Shown one piece after another: positions 25,468-34,140 of a stretch of 64,000 bases of DNA. The DNA is from Dehalococcoidia bacterium (GTDB lineage Bacteria > Chloroflexota > Dehalococcoidia > SZUA-161). The translations under genes and the position numbers were made by a program. Location of the stretch: contig JAUXAX010000004.1 in the NCBI GenBank assembly GCA_030619685.1, positions 1-64,000 on the forward strand, given 5' to 3'. Positions within the stretch are counted from its first letter, which is position 1. Each line of letters starts with the position of its first letter. The notes under the pieces are model-generated. The model ran no database searches, had not been told where the DNA came from, and saw only the letters and a list, made by a program, of their open reading frames with translations.

Positions 25468-26484
25468 ATGAGCATCATAGAAACTAGCCAACTAACCAAG
25501 GTTTTCCCCGGCGGCATCAGGGCGGTTGACGGCATCGATTTTGAGGTCAAAGCAGGCGAGATCTTTGGATTCCTGGGCCCAAACGGCGCCGGCAAGACCA
25601 CCACCATCAAGATGCTGAACACACTTATCCAACCCACCTCAGGAACTGCAATGGTAGCTGGCTTCAATGTCGTAAAGAACCCAGCCGAGGTGCGCAAGCG
25701 CATCGGCTACGTGGCGCAGGACGTGGGAGTAGATGAGTACGCCACTGGACGCGAAAACCTGACGCTGTATGGCCACTTCTACCGGCTGGATGGCCCCACC
25801 ATCAAGCAACGGGTGAGGGAGATATTCGAACTGGTTGACCTAACCGGCTACGAGGACAAGAGAGTGTCGACGTACTCTGGAGGTATGCGCAAGCGGCTCG
25901 ATATCGCCATGGGGCTTATCCACCGGCCCGAGGTGATGTTTCTGGACGAGCCAACGGCAGGTCTTGACCCGCAGACCAGAACTCACGTCTGGGACCATAT
26001 CCAAAACCTGGCCAAGGCTATGGGCGTGACAATATTCCTGACGACGCACTACATGGAGGAGGCCGACCACCTAGCCGACCGAATCGCCATCATAGACCTG
26101 GGCAAGATAATCGCCATGGGCACCCCTGCCGAACTGAAGCGGTCCATAAGTGGCGATGTGGTTACCCTCTCACCCTACGAAACCGGAGCCGAGGAATGCC
26201 AGGAATTCATCAGACGTACTCAGTCAGCCCTGTCCGGCAAGCCATTCGTCCTTGGAACGCAGGCAACCGATAGCGAACTAGCGGTTTATGTAAACAAGGG
26301 CGAGTCAGCAGCACCCAAGATAATGCGCCTTCTTGCCAGCGAGGGCATCGAGGTCGAGTCATTATCCGTGTCCCGGCCGTCACTGGACGATGTGTTTCTC
26401 AAGTTCACCGGCCGCACCATCCGCGCTCAGGAGGGAACGGCTACCACCTATGCCCAGATGAAACGAAGGCGTGACAGGAGATAG
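25468..26484 (+). CDS. ABC transporter ATP-binding protein (DrrA/daunorubicin-resistance type)
   Basis: The 338-residue ATPase has Walker A GPNGAGKTTTIKM (about residues 38-50), the ABC signature YSGGMRKRLDIAMGL (about 137-151), Walker B VMFLDEPTAGLDP (about 157-169) and the H-loop TTHYMEEAD. The C-terminal 90 residues form the extra domain of the DrrA family. The ATG at 25468 is chosen because GGAGG precedes it by a few bases; an upstream in-frame extension lies before the likely promoter. It pairs with the permease two bases downstream to make an ABC-2 exporter of hydrophobic compounds, substrate unknown. Confidence 0.93.
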   Translation: MSIIETSQLTKVFPGGIRAVDGIDFEVKAGEIFGFLGPNGAGKTTTIKMLNTLIQPTSGTAMVAGFNVVKNPAEVRKRIGYVAQDVGVDEYATGRENLTLYGHFYRLDGPTIKQRVREIFELVDLTGYEDKRVSTYSGGMRKRLDIAMGLIHRPEVMFLDEPTAGLDPQTRTHVWDHIQNLAKAMGVTIFLTTHYMEEADHLADRIAIIDLGKIIAMGTPAELKRSISGDVVTLSPYETGAEECQEFIRRTQSALSGKPFVLGTQATDSELAVYVNKGESAAPKIMRLLASEGIEVESLSVSRPSLDDVFLKFTGRTIRAQEGTATTYAQMKRRRDRR

Positions 26485-26486
26485 CG

Positions 26487-27266
26487 ATGAATTTTTTGAG
26501 CGATATCCGGTATCAGGTTCTACGTCACCTCAGGACACTGTTTCGCATCCGGGTATGGATATTCATCAGCCTTGTCCAGCCCATAATATGGCTGGTTCTC
26601 TTCACCCAGGTCTTCGATTCGCTGGGGGCTTCATTTGCTCAGCTGCCCGGACTGGAGAACGCTAGCTATCTCCAATTCTTCGCCCCCGGCGTGGTGGTGA
26701 TGACAGTGCTTTTCGGCTCGGCGTGGGCGGGCATGGGCCTGCTACAAGATATAGATATGGGAATACTATCCAAGATGCTGGCCACACCGGTCACCCGGCT
26801 CTCAATCATAACAAGCAGGGTCATCGCATCTATGGTGATGCTCGTCATTCAAGCGCTGATAATCTTCACAATCGCAGTTATCATGGGGGTGAACATAGCA
26901 ACCGACGTGCCCGGCGTGCTGTTCTCCATAGTCCTCATCTGTCTGCTCGGCCTGGGATTCGCCGCCTTCTCCAACGGACTAGCGCTCCTTTTCAAACGGC
27001 CGGAACCGCTGATGGGCGTCATCAACTTTGTTGCACTGCCCACAGTTTTCCTCTCGTCAACCATGATGCCCTCTGACCTGTTGCCGGGCTGGCTCGATAC
27101 AGTAAGGCATTTCAACCCCGTGGACTATGCTGTCGTCGGCGTGCGCGACCTCGTTCTATATGGATACGTATGGTCCGACCTATGGCGCTCTGTTTTGGTG
27201 TTAGCCGCCTGGGCCGCAGCGGGCATAACCTTCGGCACACTGATGTTTCGCGCCAGGGCAGAATAG
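26487..27266 (+). CDS. ABC-2 type transporter permease
   Basis: The 259-residue integral membrane protein has about six hydrophobic segments. It also has the ABC-2 family hallmarks: an amphipathic N-terminus (RHLRTLFRIRVWIF), LVQPIIWLVLFTQVF, and near the end PLMGVINFVALPTVFLSSTM plus a PVDY segment. It starts two bases after the ATPase stop, so the two form one exporter (DrrAB-like). The direction is inferred to be export, as is known for this class. The cargo cannot be predicted. Confidence 0.92.
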   Translation: MNFLSDIRYQVLRHLRTLFRIRVWIFISLVQPIIWLVLFTQVFDSLGASFAQLPGLENASYLQFFAPGVVVMTVLFGSAWAGMGLLQDIDMGILSKMLATPVTRLSIITSRVIASMVMLVIQALIIFTIAVIMGVNIATDVPGVLFSIVLICLLGLGFAAFSNGLALLFKRPEPLMGVINFVALPTVFLSSTMMPSDLLPGWLDTVRHFNPVDYAVVGVRDLVLYGYVWSDLWRSVLVLAAWAAAGITFGTLMFRARAE

Positions 27267-27368
27267 ACAGCCCTACAAACCAGCCGCAAAGGCCCGCTGG
27301 GATGGGGAGCTTCTACACAGAATAACGTCTGGAACCGACCCGGTGGCCCGACGGATGGATGTAAAGAC

Positions 27369-28118
27369 ATGTCATCAACGCCTTTACTAAAAGCGCTAGC
27401 CAAGGCCGGTGTTGGCCCTCGAAGACAGTTAGCTGATGCCATACGCCAGGGCAGAGTAGAAGTGAACGGGAGAGTAGTGGAAGACTTCCGCTTCCCGCTG
27501 AATGTGGAGACTGATCACGTCTCAATAGACAAGCAACCGGTTGACCTTAAGCCAAAGAAAGCGGTATATCTGCTAATCAACAAGCCCAAGGGCATTGTAT
27601 CTACCACTAGCGATGAGAGAGGGCGCAGGACGGTCCTCGACATCCTGCCCGAAAATTACCGCCACCTGCGGTTACACCCCGTGGGACGTCTGGACAAAGG
27701 CAGCACAGGCCTTTTGCTGCTGACCAATGACGGTGAACTCACCCATCGGCTTACTCACCCCAGCTTCGAGCACGAGAAGGAGTATCTGGTCTCCATTAAC
27801 ACAAGGCTACAGGCAAGCGAAAAACGCAGGCTGGAGCAAGGCGTTGAGCTCCAGGACGGCATTACCCACCGTGCCCTAGTCAAGGAAGTGCAAGCTAAAC
27901 CGTTTAGCTACAGCGTAACAATACACGAGGGTAGAAAGCGGCAGGTGCGCCGCATGTTCGAGTATCTTGGCCACCGCGTCATGGCCCTTAAGCGAGTGCG
28001 TATGGGAAGTATCGAACTGGGCGACCTTCGAGACGGTGAGATACGCGAGCTCAGCGCACAGGAGGTGCAGGCGCTGCTAATGGACAGGACCGACCACGCG
28101 AAATCCGCCTCTCTTTGA
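27369..28118 (+). CDS. Pseudouridine synthase, RsuA/RluB family
   Basis: The 249-residue enzyme has an N-terminal S4 RNA-binding domain (LLKALAKAGVGPRRQLADAI, about residues 5-24). The catalytic domain carries the nucleophile aspartate in GRLDKGSTGLLLLTNDG (about 116-132). GRKRQVRRMFEYLGH (about 192-206) is the typical second motif. It isomerises a uridine in rRNA, most likely large-subunit rRNA as RluB does, although RsuA-like action on 16S rRNA cannot be excluded. It is 102 bases downstream of the ABC permease. Confidence 0.92.
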   Translation: MSSTPLLKALAKAGVGPRRQLADAIRQGRVEVNGRVVEDFRFPLNVETDHVSIDKQPVDLKPKKAVYLLINKPKGIVSTTSDERGRRTVLDILPENYRHLRLHPVGRLDKGSTGLLLLTNDGELTHRLTHPSFEHEKEYLVSINTRLQASEKRRLEQGVELQDGITHRALVKEVQAKPFSYSVTIHEGRKRQVRRMFEYLGHRVMALKRVRMGSIELGDLRDGEIRELSAQEVQALLMDRTDHAKSASL

Positions 28119-28268
28119 CGGGACGAATACAATCGAAGTGTTTCCCTTCGCCGACAAGATAGCTGACCTACCTAGAGCCAACTCATTGTTCAGAAATGAG
28201 AGGAGCCAAGAAGCGATCCAAGCCCAGGGGGTTGATTTAGGCTGGCGGTTCCAGCTAAAATATAAACC

Positions 28269-28673
28269 ATGAAGCGAAGTTATACTACCCTAATCCTGTT
28301 GGTATTGGGGCTGCTCGCCTTTTCTGCTTGCACTGACTCTGTAGCCAGCCCTACCCCAACACCCACAGCGACAGCCACCCCGACACCCACGCCGACTCCA
28401 ACAGATACAGTCTCCTCATGCTATGCTGACTTCTTCGCTGAGCCTACCGAGTGTGAAGGGCCTACTTGGGTACAATTTACCGACCAGTCAACGGGCGAGA
28501 TAACCAACTGGGAGTGGGACTTCGGGGATGGTGAGACCAGCACCGAGCGAGACCCCAGGCACTACTACAGTAGTGATGGCTCCTATTCAGTGACTCTCAT
28601 CATCACCGGGCCCGACTGTGAGGATAGGCTGACCAGGGACAACTATATCGAAGTCACTGGGTGCAGAACCTGA
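28269..28673 (+). CDS. PKD-domain lipoprotein
   Basis: The 134-residue protein has a signal peptide ending in a lipobox (GLLAFSAC, Cys about 21), so it should be lipid-anchored on the cell surface. A low-complexity Thr/Pro linker (about residues 29-47, TPTPTPT repeats) resembles the stalks of surface proteins. A single PKD-type domain follows, with the signature WEWDFGDGETS (about 78-88) and Y.V.L.I strands. PKD domains mediate protein or polysaccharide contacts. A GC-rich hairpin (GGCGCC-GGTGC-GGCGCC) lies about 15 bases after the stop but has no T-run. Confidence 0.85.
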   Translation: MKRSYTTLILLVLGLLAFSACTDSVASPTPTPTATATPTPTPTPTDTVSSCYADFFAEPTECEGPTWVQFTDQSTGEITNWEWDFGDGETSTERDPRHYYSSDGSYSVTLIITGPDCEDRLTRDNYIEVTGCRT

Positions 28674-28805
28674 TAAGGATAAACAGGCGCCGGTGCGGCG
28701 CCAGTGCGAATGGGCACTTCTACATCTTCCTATTGTCGCAGCCTTCAGAGTGGAGCTCGCCGCACTCTTTAAGGCGGCTGTAGCTCGTCTCCGGTTTTCG
28801 TCACT

Positions 28806-29483
28806 TCAGGCCTCTTCCTCATGCCCACTGGGGGATTGACCCTGAGCCTCTCCGCTCGCTGCACCTGTTTCCATATGTGCAGCCCCATCCCCCTCACCTG
28901 ACGAATCAGGTGCTCCAACACCCAATATCCGAGATAGCTTTCTGGTGAATCCTTTCCGTGACCGGCGTTTGGCCTCCAACTCTGTGAGAGCCTCCTGCTC
29001 ACGGACAAGGGCCTCCGTCGCTTCGCTATGGTACTGCCGTATCTGTCCTGCTTGCTGCTCAATTCTCCGCTCCAGGCGAAGCTGATATTCCCTGTTCTCC
29101 AGTACCAATCTCCTTCTTTCTAAGGCCCTTTCCACCTTCATTATGAGGTCATCCATGTTAAAGGGTTTGGGCAGGTAGTCATATGCTCCCACCTTCATAG
29201 CTTCCACAGCCGTCTCCAGATCAGCCACCGCAGTTAGCATGACCACGCAGGTATCAGGATGATCAGTAACCATCTTGGGCAGCGCCTCCATCCCCGACAG
29301 CCCCGGCATCTTGATATCCATAAGCACCAAGTCGAAATCCTGCATGAACGCTTTCCACAGAGCCTCTCTGCCATTGACTGCGACTACACAATTGTAGCCT
29401 TCTGATTCCAACTTGCGGCAAAGGATGTCCCTGATAGACCCCTCGTCATCGACTATCAATATCATTCCCCTGGCTTCTTCCAA
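28806..29483 (-). CDS. Response regulator receiver with coiled-coil tail and no DNA-binding domain
   Basis: Residues 7-125 form a CheY-like receiver: acidic pair in IVDDEG (about 10-15), phospho-acceptor aspartate in LVLMDIKMPG (about 53-62), threonine in MLTAV and lysine in LPKPF. The fold resembles the NtrC-type receiver. After it comes a long charged helix (about 130-185, QLRLERRIEQQAGQIRQYHS) and a Ser/Gly/Glu-rich tail. No AAA+ or helix-turn-helix output domain is present, and no histidine kinase gene is adjacent. It probably works by protein-protein contact or as a phosphate shuttle. Confidence 0.85.
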   Translation of the reverse strand: MEEARGMILIVDDEGSIRDILCRKLESEGYNCVVAVNGREALWKAFMQDFDLVLMDIKMPGLSGMEALPKMVTDHPDTCVVMLTAVADLETAVEAMKVGAYDYLPKPFNMDDLIMKVERALERRRLVLENREYQLRLERRIEQQAGQIRQYHSEATEALVREQEALTELEAKRRSRKGFTRKLSRILGVGAPDSSGEGDGAAHMETGAASGEAQGQSPSGHEEEA

Positions 29484-29627
29484 CTTACAACCCCCGAGTG
29501 TGGATTAGGTAAGGCGAGGATTTACTTCGCATCAACCTGGCTCTTCTCGATGTCTCGTTTCCTTTCGTGGAATAGAAGTCTGTCTCTGATGGTCGGATCG
29601 GCGCTTCTCTATCCTTGGCGTCAGTCT

Positions 29628-29831
29628 TTAAGTGGTAAGTGGATTCTCCAGAAAACGGAGAACGTCCTCGCGTCGATATCTCCTGTCACCTCGGGAGCCA
29701 ACGCGATAGAACTTTAGCTTTCCTTTGTCGCTCCAACGCTTTATGGTGCAGATGCTGACCTGCAAGAAATCTGCTACCTGACGAGTAGTCAGCATCACTT
29801 CTAACGTAGACTCCTTAACAATTTGCCTCAC
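29628..29831 (-). CDS. Excisionase/MerR-like helix-turn-helix DNA-binding protein
   Basis: This 67-residue protein is almost entirely one HTH_17/BldC-type winged helix: LTTRQVADFLQVSICTIKRW (residues 14-33), then DKGKLKFYRVGSRGDRRYRR (about 35-54), the wing, and EDVLRFLE. Such proteins are small transcription regulators or recombination directionality factors. No integrase is nearby. The start may be the GTG at 29831 or the ATG at 29795; an AAGGAG lies about 12-15 bases before the second group of starts, so this is unresolved. It lies upstream of the response regulator on the same strand, 144 bases apart. Confidence 0.78.
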   Translation of the reverse strand: MRQIVKESTLEVMLTTRQVADFLQVSICTIKRWSDKGKLKFYRVGSRGDRRYRREDVLRFLENPLTT

Positions 29832-30097
29832 AACTCAGTCCCTACATCGACGGCGACATACTGGCGTCGATACCACCCTAGTCAGACATTAGCACACCAT
29901 CTGTAAGGTACACAATAGTACTTGTTGGCAATTGTTGATAGGAAAATAGTCTGACAACCGCTCAGGGGGGAAGGGTACGGCAATCGCTGGGAGGAAGAAG
30001 TCGCCGAAATGGGGTACCAGCTCCTTCGGTGCCACAATCTTCGCCCAGACAAGCCGCACTATAGACTAAATCGAGGAAGAATCTTCCCACACGCTCA

Positions 30098-31633
30098 CTA
30101 CATGTTCTCGCTCAACTTGCCCAGGCAAGCAGCGGTAGAAAGCCATCTCTCGTAGCACGGGGCGTATTCTTGGACTCTCTGCGGATTTGGCTCAACTATC
30201 CTGGACCTGGGGCTCATCGCCTCAATAGCCCGCTCAAGGTCTGGATGAGCTCCGCAGCCAACGGCAGCACACATAGCCGCCCCCCACGATGTGACATGTC
30301 CGACTCCAAAAGCGGTCACCGGCATACCAAGCACGTCGGAGAGGATTTGAACCAGACACTGGCTCTGCGCCAGCCCTCCACCAATGCTCACTTCCTTCAC
30401 CCTCAACCGCGAGATCTCCTCCAGTTGAACGCAGTTAGCCTTGAAAGCGAAGGCCAGGTTCTCCAGCGCCGCCCTGATTAGGTTTTCCCTCTTGATATCC
30501 GTCACACTCGGCGTCACGGGGAAAATGAACCCGCCGAGGCTTATCCTCATGAGGGTCATGTCCATCACAGCCGGTCCGATAAAGGCAAGCACCCCTCCAG
30601 AGCCAGGAGGCACATCCTGCGCCAGCTCGTCCATCAGCGCATATGTCTCTCCAGAATCATTTGACTCGTCAATATCTGACTCGGCAAACAGAATTCCTTT
30701 GAGCCAACGATACGCGCCCCCCGATTGCTGAGCGTTGCTATCGAGGATCCATTTCCCCGGTAGGACATGGCAGGTCGTCCAAATCCTGCCTTTGGAATCG
30801 ATGATAGGCTCAGCCGTCACCATTTGAAGGCTGCCGCTCCAGCCAGCCACTATCCCCACCTGTCCTTCGTCTTTAACCCCCATGCCCAGCAGTCCGCATT
30901 GGGTATCGGCTCCACCTACGACGACTGGCGTGCCAGGAGCCAGTCCTGTCTGCTCGGCGGTCCCTAGCGTGACCGTCCCAACCAAGGTGCCAGCAGTGGC
31001 CATCTCCGGATACACCCCCTGAGGTAACTCGAGCATTTCCGCCAAGCGACTGGACCACTTAATATCACGAACGTCAACCAGCCCTATGCCGCTGGCGCAG
31101 GAAGCTTCGCCTACGCGCTCGCCAGACAGTCTATATATGACCCAGTCGCTTATGGAAAGAACTGTAGCTATACGTTCATATACTTTGGGGCGGTTCGTCT
31201 TGAACCAAGTCAGCCTAGCAGGCGCAAAGATAAGGGAGGGTGCATGACCAGTGATGCTGTAAACCTCACTGCCAAACTGGCCATCTATGCTGAAGCCCTC
31301 AACTATTGCCCTGATATCGGTATTGGGCCCAGCATACAGCTCTTGTCCTTCCTTATCGAGAAAGACCATACCCTGCCTCTGGCTGGCAGCGCTGACAGCG
31401 ACTATGTCAGAAGCAGCTACAGCAGCCTTTTTGACAGCCTTAGCAATAAGCTGGCAGATGATGCCCCAGAACTTCTCAGGATCGAATTCCTTGCCCATGG
31501 GGCCAGCGTCAGCAGGCACATCATAGCTCCAGTCCTGGGAAGCAGACGAGACCAGGTTCCCCCCCAGGTCGATGACAAGAGCGCGACCTCCGCCTGACCC
31601 GGCATCTATAGCCAAAACGTATTTAGCGGACAT
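30098..31633 (-). CDS. FGGY-family carbohydrate kinase
   Basis: The 511-residue protein is an actin-fold sugar kinase. The first phosphate loop is AIDAGSGGGRALV (about residues 8-20). The hinge GGADTQCGLLGMGV (about 239-252) and the second-domain GGGLAQSQCLVQILSD (about 417-432) match the FGGY pattern. Overall shape and the ASQRQGMVFLD segment suggest the xylulokinase or autoinducer-2-kinase branch; the sugar cannot be fixed by reading. Its start overlaps the end of the upstream 2-hydroxyacid dehydrogenase gene by 11 bases, so the two are translationally coupled and probably act in one pathway. Confidence 0.88.
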   Translation of the reverse strand: MSAKYVLAIDAGSGGGRALVIDLGGNLVSSASQDWSYDVPADAGPMGKEFDPEKFWGIICQLIAKAVKKAAVAASDIVAVSAASQRQGMVFLDKEGQELYAGPNTDIRAIVEGFSIDGQFGSEVYSITGHAPSLIFAPARLTWFKTNRPKVYERIATVLSISDWVIYRLSGERVGEASCASGIGLVDVRDIKWSSRLAEMLELPQGVYPEMATAGTLVGTVTLGTAEQTGLAPGTPVVVGGADTQCGLLGMGVKDEGQVGIVAGWSGSLQMVTAEPIIDSKGRIWTTCHVLPGKWILDSNAQQSGGAYRWLKGILFAESDIDESNDSGETYALMDELAQDVPPGSGGVLAFIGPAVMDMTLMRISLGGFIFPVTPSVTDIKRENLIRAALENLAFAFKANCVQLEEISRLRVKEVSIGGGLAQSQCLVQILSDVLGMPVTAFGVGHVTSWGAAMCAAVGCGAHPDLERAIEAMSPRSRIVEPNPQRVQEYAPCYERWLSTAACLGKLSENM

Positions 31634-32621
31634 CTTTATCCCCCACTTGAGGATTGAGCAGATTCTTAGGACGCTCCCCTCTCAGGAATCTTTCCACGTC
31701 ATCGGCGATCATCCGTGAATGGCGGACCACAGTCTCGTCCGTCGCCCCGCCGATGTGAGGCGTAAGGACTACGTTATCCAGCTCCAGAAGAGGGCTGTCA
31801 GGCCGCACTGGCCAGGTCTCGTAGACGTCGAAGGCAGCTCCAGCGATGCGTCTCTCCCTCAAAGCCTGAACAATTGCATCCCCATCGATTATGAAAGTGC
31901 TGGCGGTGTTCACCAGGTAGGCGGTGGGCTTCATCAAAGCTATCCTGTGGGAATTGATCAACCCCATGGTCTCAGGACCAGCCGGGCAGTGTAGGGTGAC
32001 AAAATCCGACTGCGCCATTAACTCATCCAGCTCCACCCCCTCGGCTCCCAACTCTTTAATCTCATCAGGGTCTACATAGGGATCGTATACCAGGATAGAG
32101 GTCTCAAAGACCCTGACCATCTTAGCCACCCGCTGCCCAATAGCCCCAAAACCCACTATACCTATGGTCTTCCCTGTTAGCTCAGTGCCGCGCAGCGAAA
32201 AATAGGCAGCAGTTGGGTCAACCCACCCACCTGAGCGAACCATATTATGTGCCACGGGGATACTACGCACCAGAGCCAGCATCAAACCCACCGTCAACTC
32301 TGCAACAGCAATAGCGTTCCTGGCCGGCGTGTTTATTACCAACACACCATACTCTGTGGCCGCTTCCACATCAATAAAGGTCAAATCAGCCCGGCAAACT
32401 CCCAGCAGCTTCAGCTTCGTCGCCTTCTCGAAAACCTCACGGGCAACGAAGTCTGCCTCGATTACGACTATTTCTATATCCTGCCCCTGAATGCGGTCGA
32501 TAAGCTCCTGTGAGGACAACAACTTCCTGGCATCCATCCAGCTTTCATAGGTGACCTCGATGCTCTGCCTCAGCCTTTCCAGGACGGAGGGACTAAAAGG
32601 AGCTAGAATAAGTGCCTTCAT
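31623..32621 (-). CDS. D-isomer 2-hydroxyacid dehydrogenase family protein with altered active-site motif
   Basis: The 332-residue protein has the SerA/formate-dehydrogenase-like fold. The Rossmann motif is TIGIVGFGAIGQRVAKM (about residues 153-169). The catalytic glutamate (FDVYE) and histidine (TPHIGGATDE) are in place. The usual NxARGxxxD motif, whose arginine orients the substrate carboxylate, reads here NTASTFIID, so the arginine is missing. It may act on an unusual substrate, have another role, or use a different residue. The overlapping kinase gene suggests a phosphorylated or phosphorylatable polyol or hydroxyacid as the shared intermediate. Confidence 0.88.
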   Translation of the reverse strand: MKALILAPFSPSVLERLRQSIEVTYESWMDARKLLSSQELIDRIQGQDIEIVVIEADFVAREVFEKATKLKLLGVCRADLTFIDVEAATEYGVLVINTPARNAIAVAELTVGLMLALVRSIPVAHNMVRSGGWVDPTAAYFSLRGTELTGKTIGIVGFGAIGQRVAKMVRVFETSILVYDPYVDPDEIKELGAEGVELDELMAQSDFVTLHCPAGPETMGLINSHRIALMKPTAYLVNTASTFIIDGDAIVQALRERRIAGAAFDVYETWPVRPDSPLLELDNVVLTPHIGGATDETVVRHSRMIADDVERFLRGERPKNLLNPQVGDKDVR

Positions 32622-32935
32622 AATTACACCCCGAAGAGATTATAGCATCATGTGCATCAGCCTGTTCAGGTAGCCACTCTATACTCTTTAGCCCCTAAGC
32701 CGTGCCTGAGAGCCGTTACGATCTGGGGAGAATCATATGGTAAAGACCCCTCAGCGTTTCAGCCGATCCTTTCACCGAGGAAATGAGCGGAAGCTTAGTC
32801 CCCATTCCACGCTCCCCCAACTAGGTCTACTAACAGAAAACCTTCCGAGCGAAAACATAGGCAATAAACAGCACGATAAAGCCCAACCCCAACCATAATT
32901 GCATTTTCCATAATATCTTGCTTTCAATACCGCTC
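32622..32935. other. Intergenic stretch with no confident gene
   Basis: This 314-base gap holds no supported gene. A 24-codon minus-strand frame (32830-32904) would encode a single membrane helix (LWLGLGFIVLFIAYVFARK) directly downstream of the coiled-coil protein gene. It lacks a good ribosome-binding site, so it is only a possibility. Confidence 0.35.
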
Positions 32936-33337
32936 CTAACTGATCAAGCCAGCAAGCGCGGCGATGCCAATTCCTAACCCTATGCTAGCGAAACTTAGGC
33001 TAAGAGCTAAGTAAAGCCGAGTTGGCTTTCGGTTCTCTTTGATTCGCTTTTCGACTTCTTTCCTAATATCGTCCGCGATTTTTCCAACTTGTTCCTTGAT
33101 CTCGCCGGTGAGTCTTTCCTTAACTTCCTCCTTTATCTTACCACTGATTCGCTCTTCTATTATACCCTTCGCAATCTCACTAATGACTCGTTCTTCAACC
33201 CTTTCCTTGACCTCATCGGTGATTTCTTCAATATACTCCCTAATCTCACCACTGATTTTTTCGATATTCTCCTGCTTCCACGTAAACTCAACGAGGGCCT
33301 TAATTGCTTCGATCTCATTTATTTCAGCTTCGCTCAT
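32936..33337 (-). CDS. Long coiled-coil protein with C-terminal membrane anchor
   Basis: From the ATG at 33337 (six bases after GGGGG) the product is 133 residues. Residues 15-105 are a nearly continuous, highly charged amphipathic helix with quasi-repeats such as ISGEIREYIEEITDEV, ISGKIKEEVKERL and TGEIKEQV. Ile/Val recur on a regular face, a pattern seen in coiled coils and apolipophorin-like helices. Residues 112-133 form one membrane helix (LYLALSLSFASIGLGIGIAA). It is therefore probably tail-anchored, with the helix in the cytoplasm. No family was recognised. The repetition suggests internal duplication. Confidence 0.7.
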   Translation of the reverse strand: MSEAEINEIEAIKALVEFTWKQENIEKISGEIREYIEEITDEVKERVEERVISEIAKGIIEERISGKIKEEVKERLTGEIKEQVGKIADDIRKEVEKRIKENRKPTRLYLALSLSFASIGLGIGIAALAGLIS

Positions 33338-33619
33338 GTTCATCCCCCACACTTGTATTCTAAGCGGTGGACGCCGCTTAGGCCATATTCAGGTCGCCTT
33401 AACGCAGGCGCCTTATGCCAAAAGGCCAGTGCCCCCGCTCATACATCAAGTGCCGTTTGCTGCGACTTTCAGTATGGATTCTCTATGCTATTATATATAT
33501 CGCCAGCGAGCATGGCAACCGATATCGATTCCCCCTTGTAAGTGATTCTCCCTGGTACGTCTATAGGCACCTAGCCTGATGGAAAGCGCATTGGAAAGAG
33601 AACAAAGAACATAGCTGAG

Positions 33620-33955
33620 GTGAGAGCACTTGTCATACTGGCTGCGGTAGCGTTGCTCCTATTACCCTACATCGCTTCAGCTGATGGCCCACCCTCTTGT
33701 CACTTCGCAGGCACAGTGAAGCTGGATGGCGATGACGTGGATGACGACACTACCATAACAGCCACCATAGCAGGGGACGAATATACCACTACCACACCCA
33801 CAGGATATGGCGCTTCAACATACGTCATAAGGATACAGCCGTCGGAGGGCACGTACTACGCCGACGGGACACCCGTCCGCTTCAAAATAAACGGCCGTGC
33901 CGTGCAGTGGATTAGCAAAAGGATTAGCAAAATGGCATATCTGGGGCAGCTTTGA
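33620..33955 (+). CDS. Secreted beta-sandwich-like protein, possibly C-terminally damaged
   Basis: The 111-residue product starts at a GTG and has a clear signal peptide (ALVILAAVALLLLPYIASA, about residues 3-21) likely cleaved before DGPPS. The mature part (CHFAGTVKLDGDDVDDDTTI, then TATIAGDEYTTTTPTGYG) looks like an Ig-like or carboxypeptidase-regulatory beta domain exposed outside the cell. The last 20 residues read poorly. They coincide with a perfect 12-base tandem duplication (GGATTAGCAAAA at 33909-33920 and 33921-33932), so the original C-terminus may have been lost. Confidence 0.55.
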   Translation: MRALVILAAVALLLLPYIASADGPPSCHFAGTVKLDGDDVDDDTTITATIAGDEYTTTTPTGYGASTYVIRIQPSEGTYYADGTPVRFKINGRAVQWISKRISKMAYLGQL

Positions 33956-34140
33956 TAGGCTTTAGTCGACCAGTCACCTTCAAGGACAGCATGAAGCACT
34001 ATAGGGCACCGTTGTCAGAAGCCCTGTAGTCAGGAAAAGAAGCTAAAGTACTGTATGTTCAACCTAAACCATCTTGCCCTAACCTGAACTTTAGAGAACC
34101 TTTTTACCATTTACACCCACTCACATTCCCTGGTAGACTA

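Noticed and set aside
32830..32904. 24-residue membrane peptide downstream of the coiled-coil gene
   Set aside because: Plausible helix, but too short and lacking a clear ribosome-binding site to list as a gene.
33039..33545. Plus-strand frames of 150-168 residues rich in Ser, Leu and Phe
   Set aside because: They are antisense shadows of the repetitive coiled-coil gene on the minus strand; the composition mirrors Glu/Lys codons read backwards.
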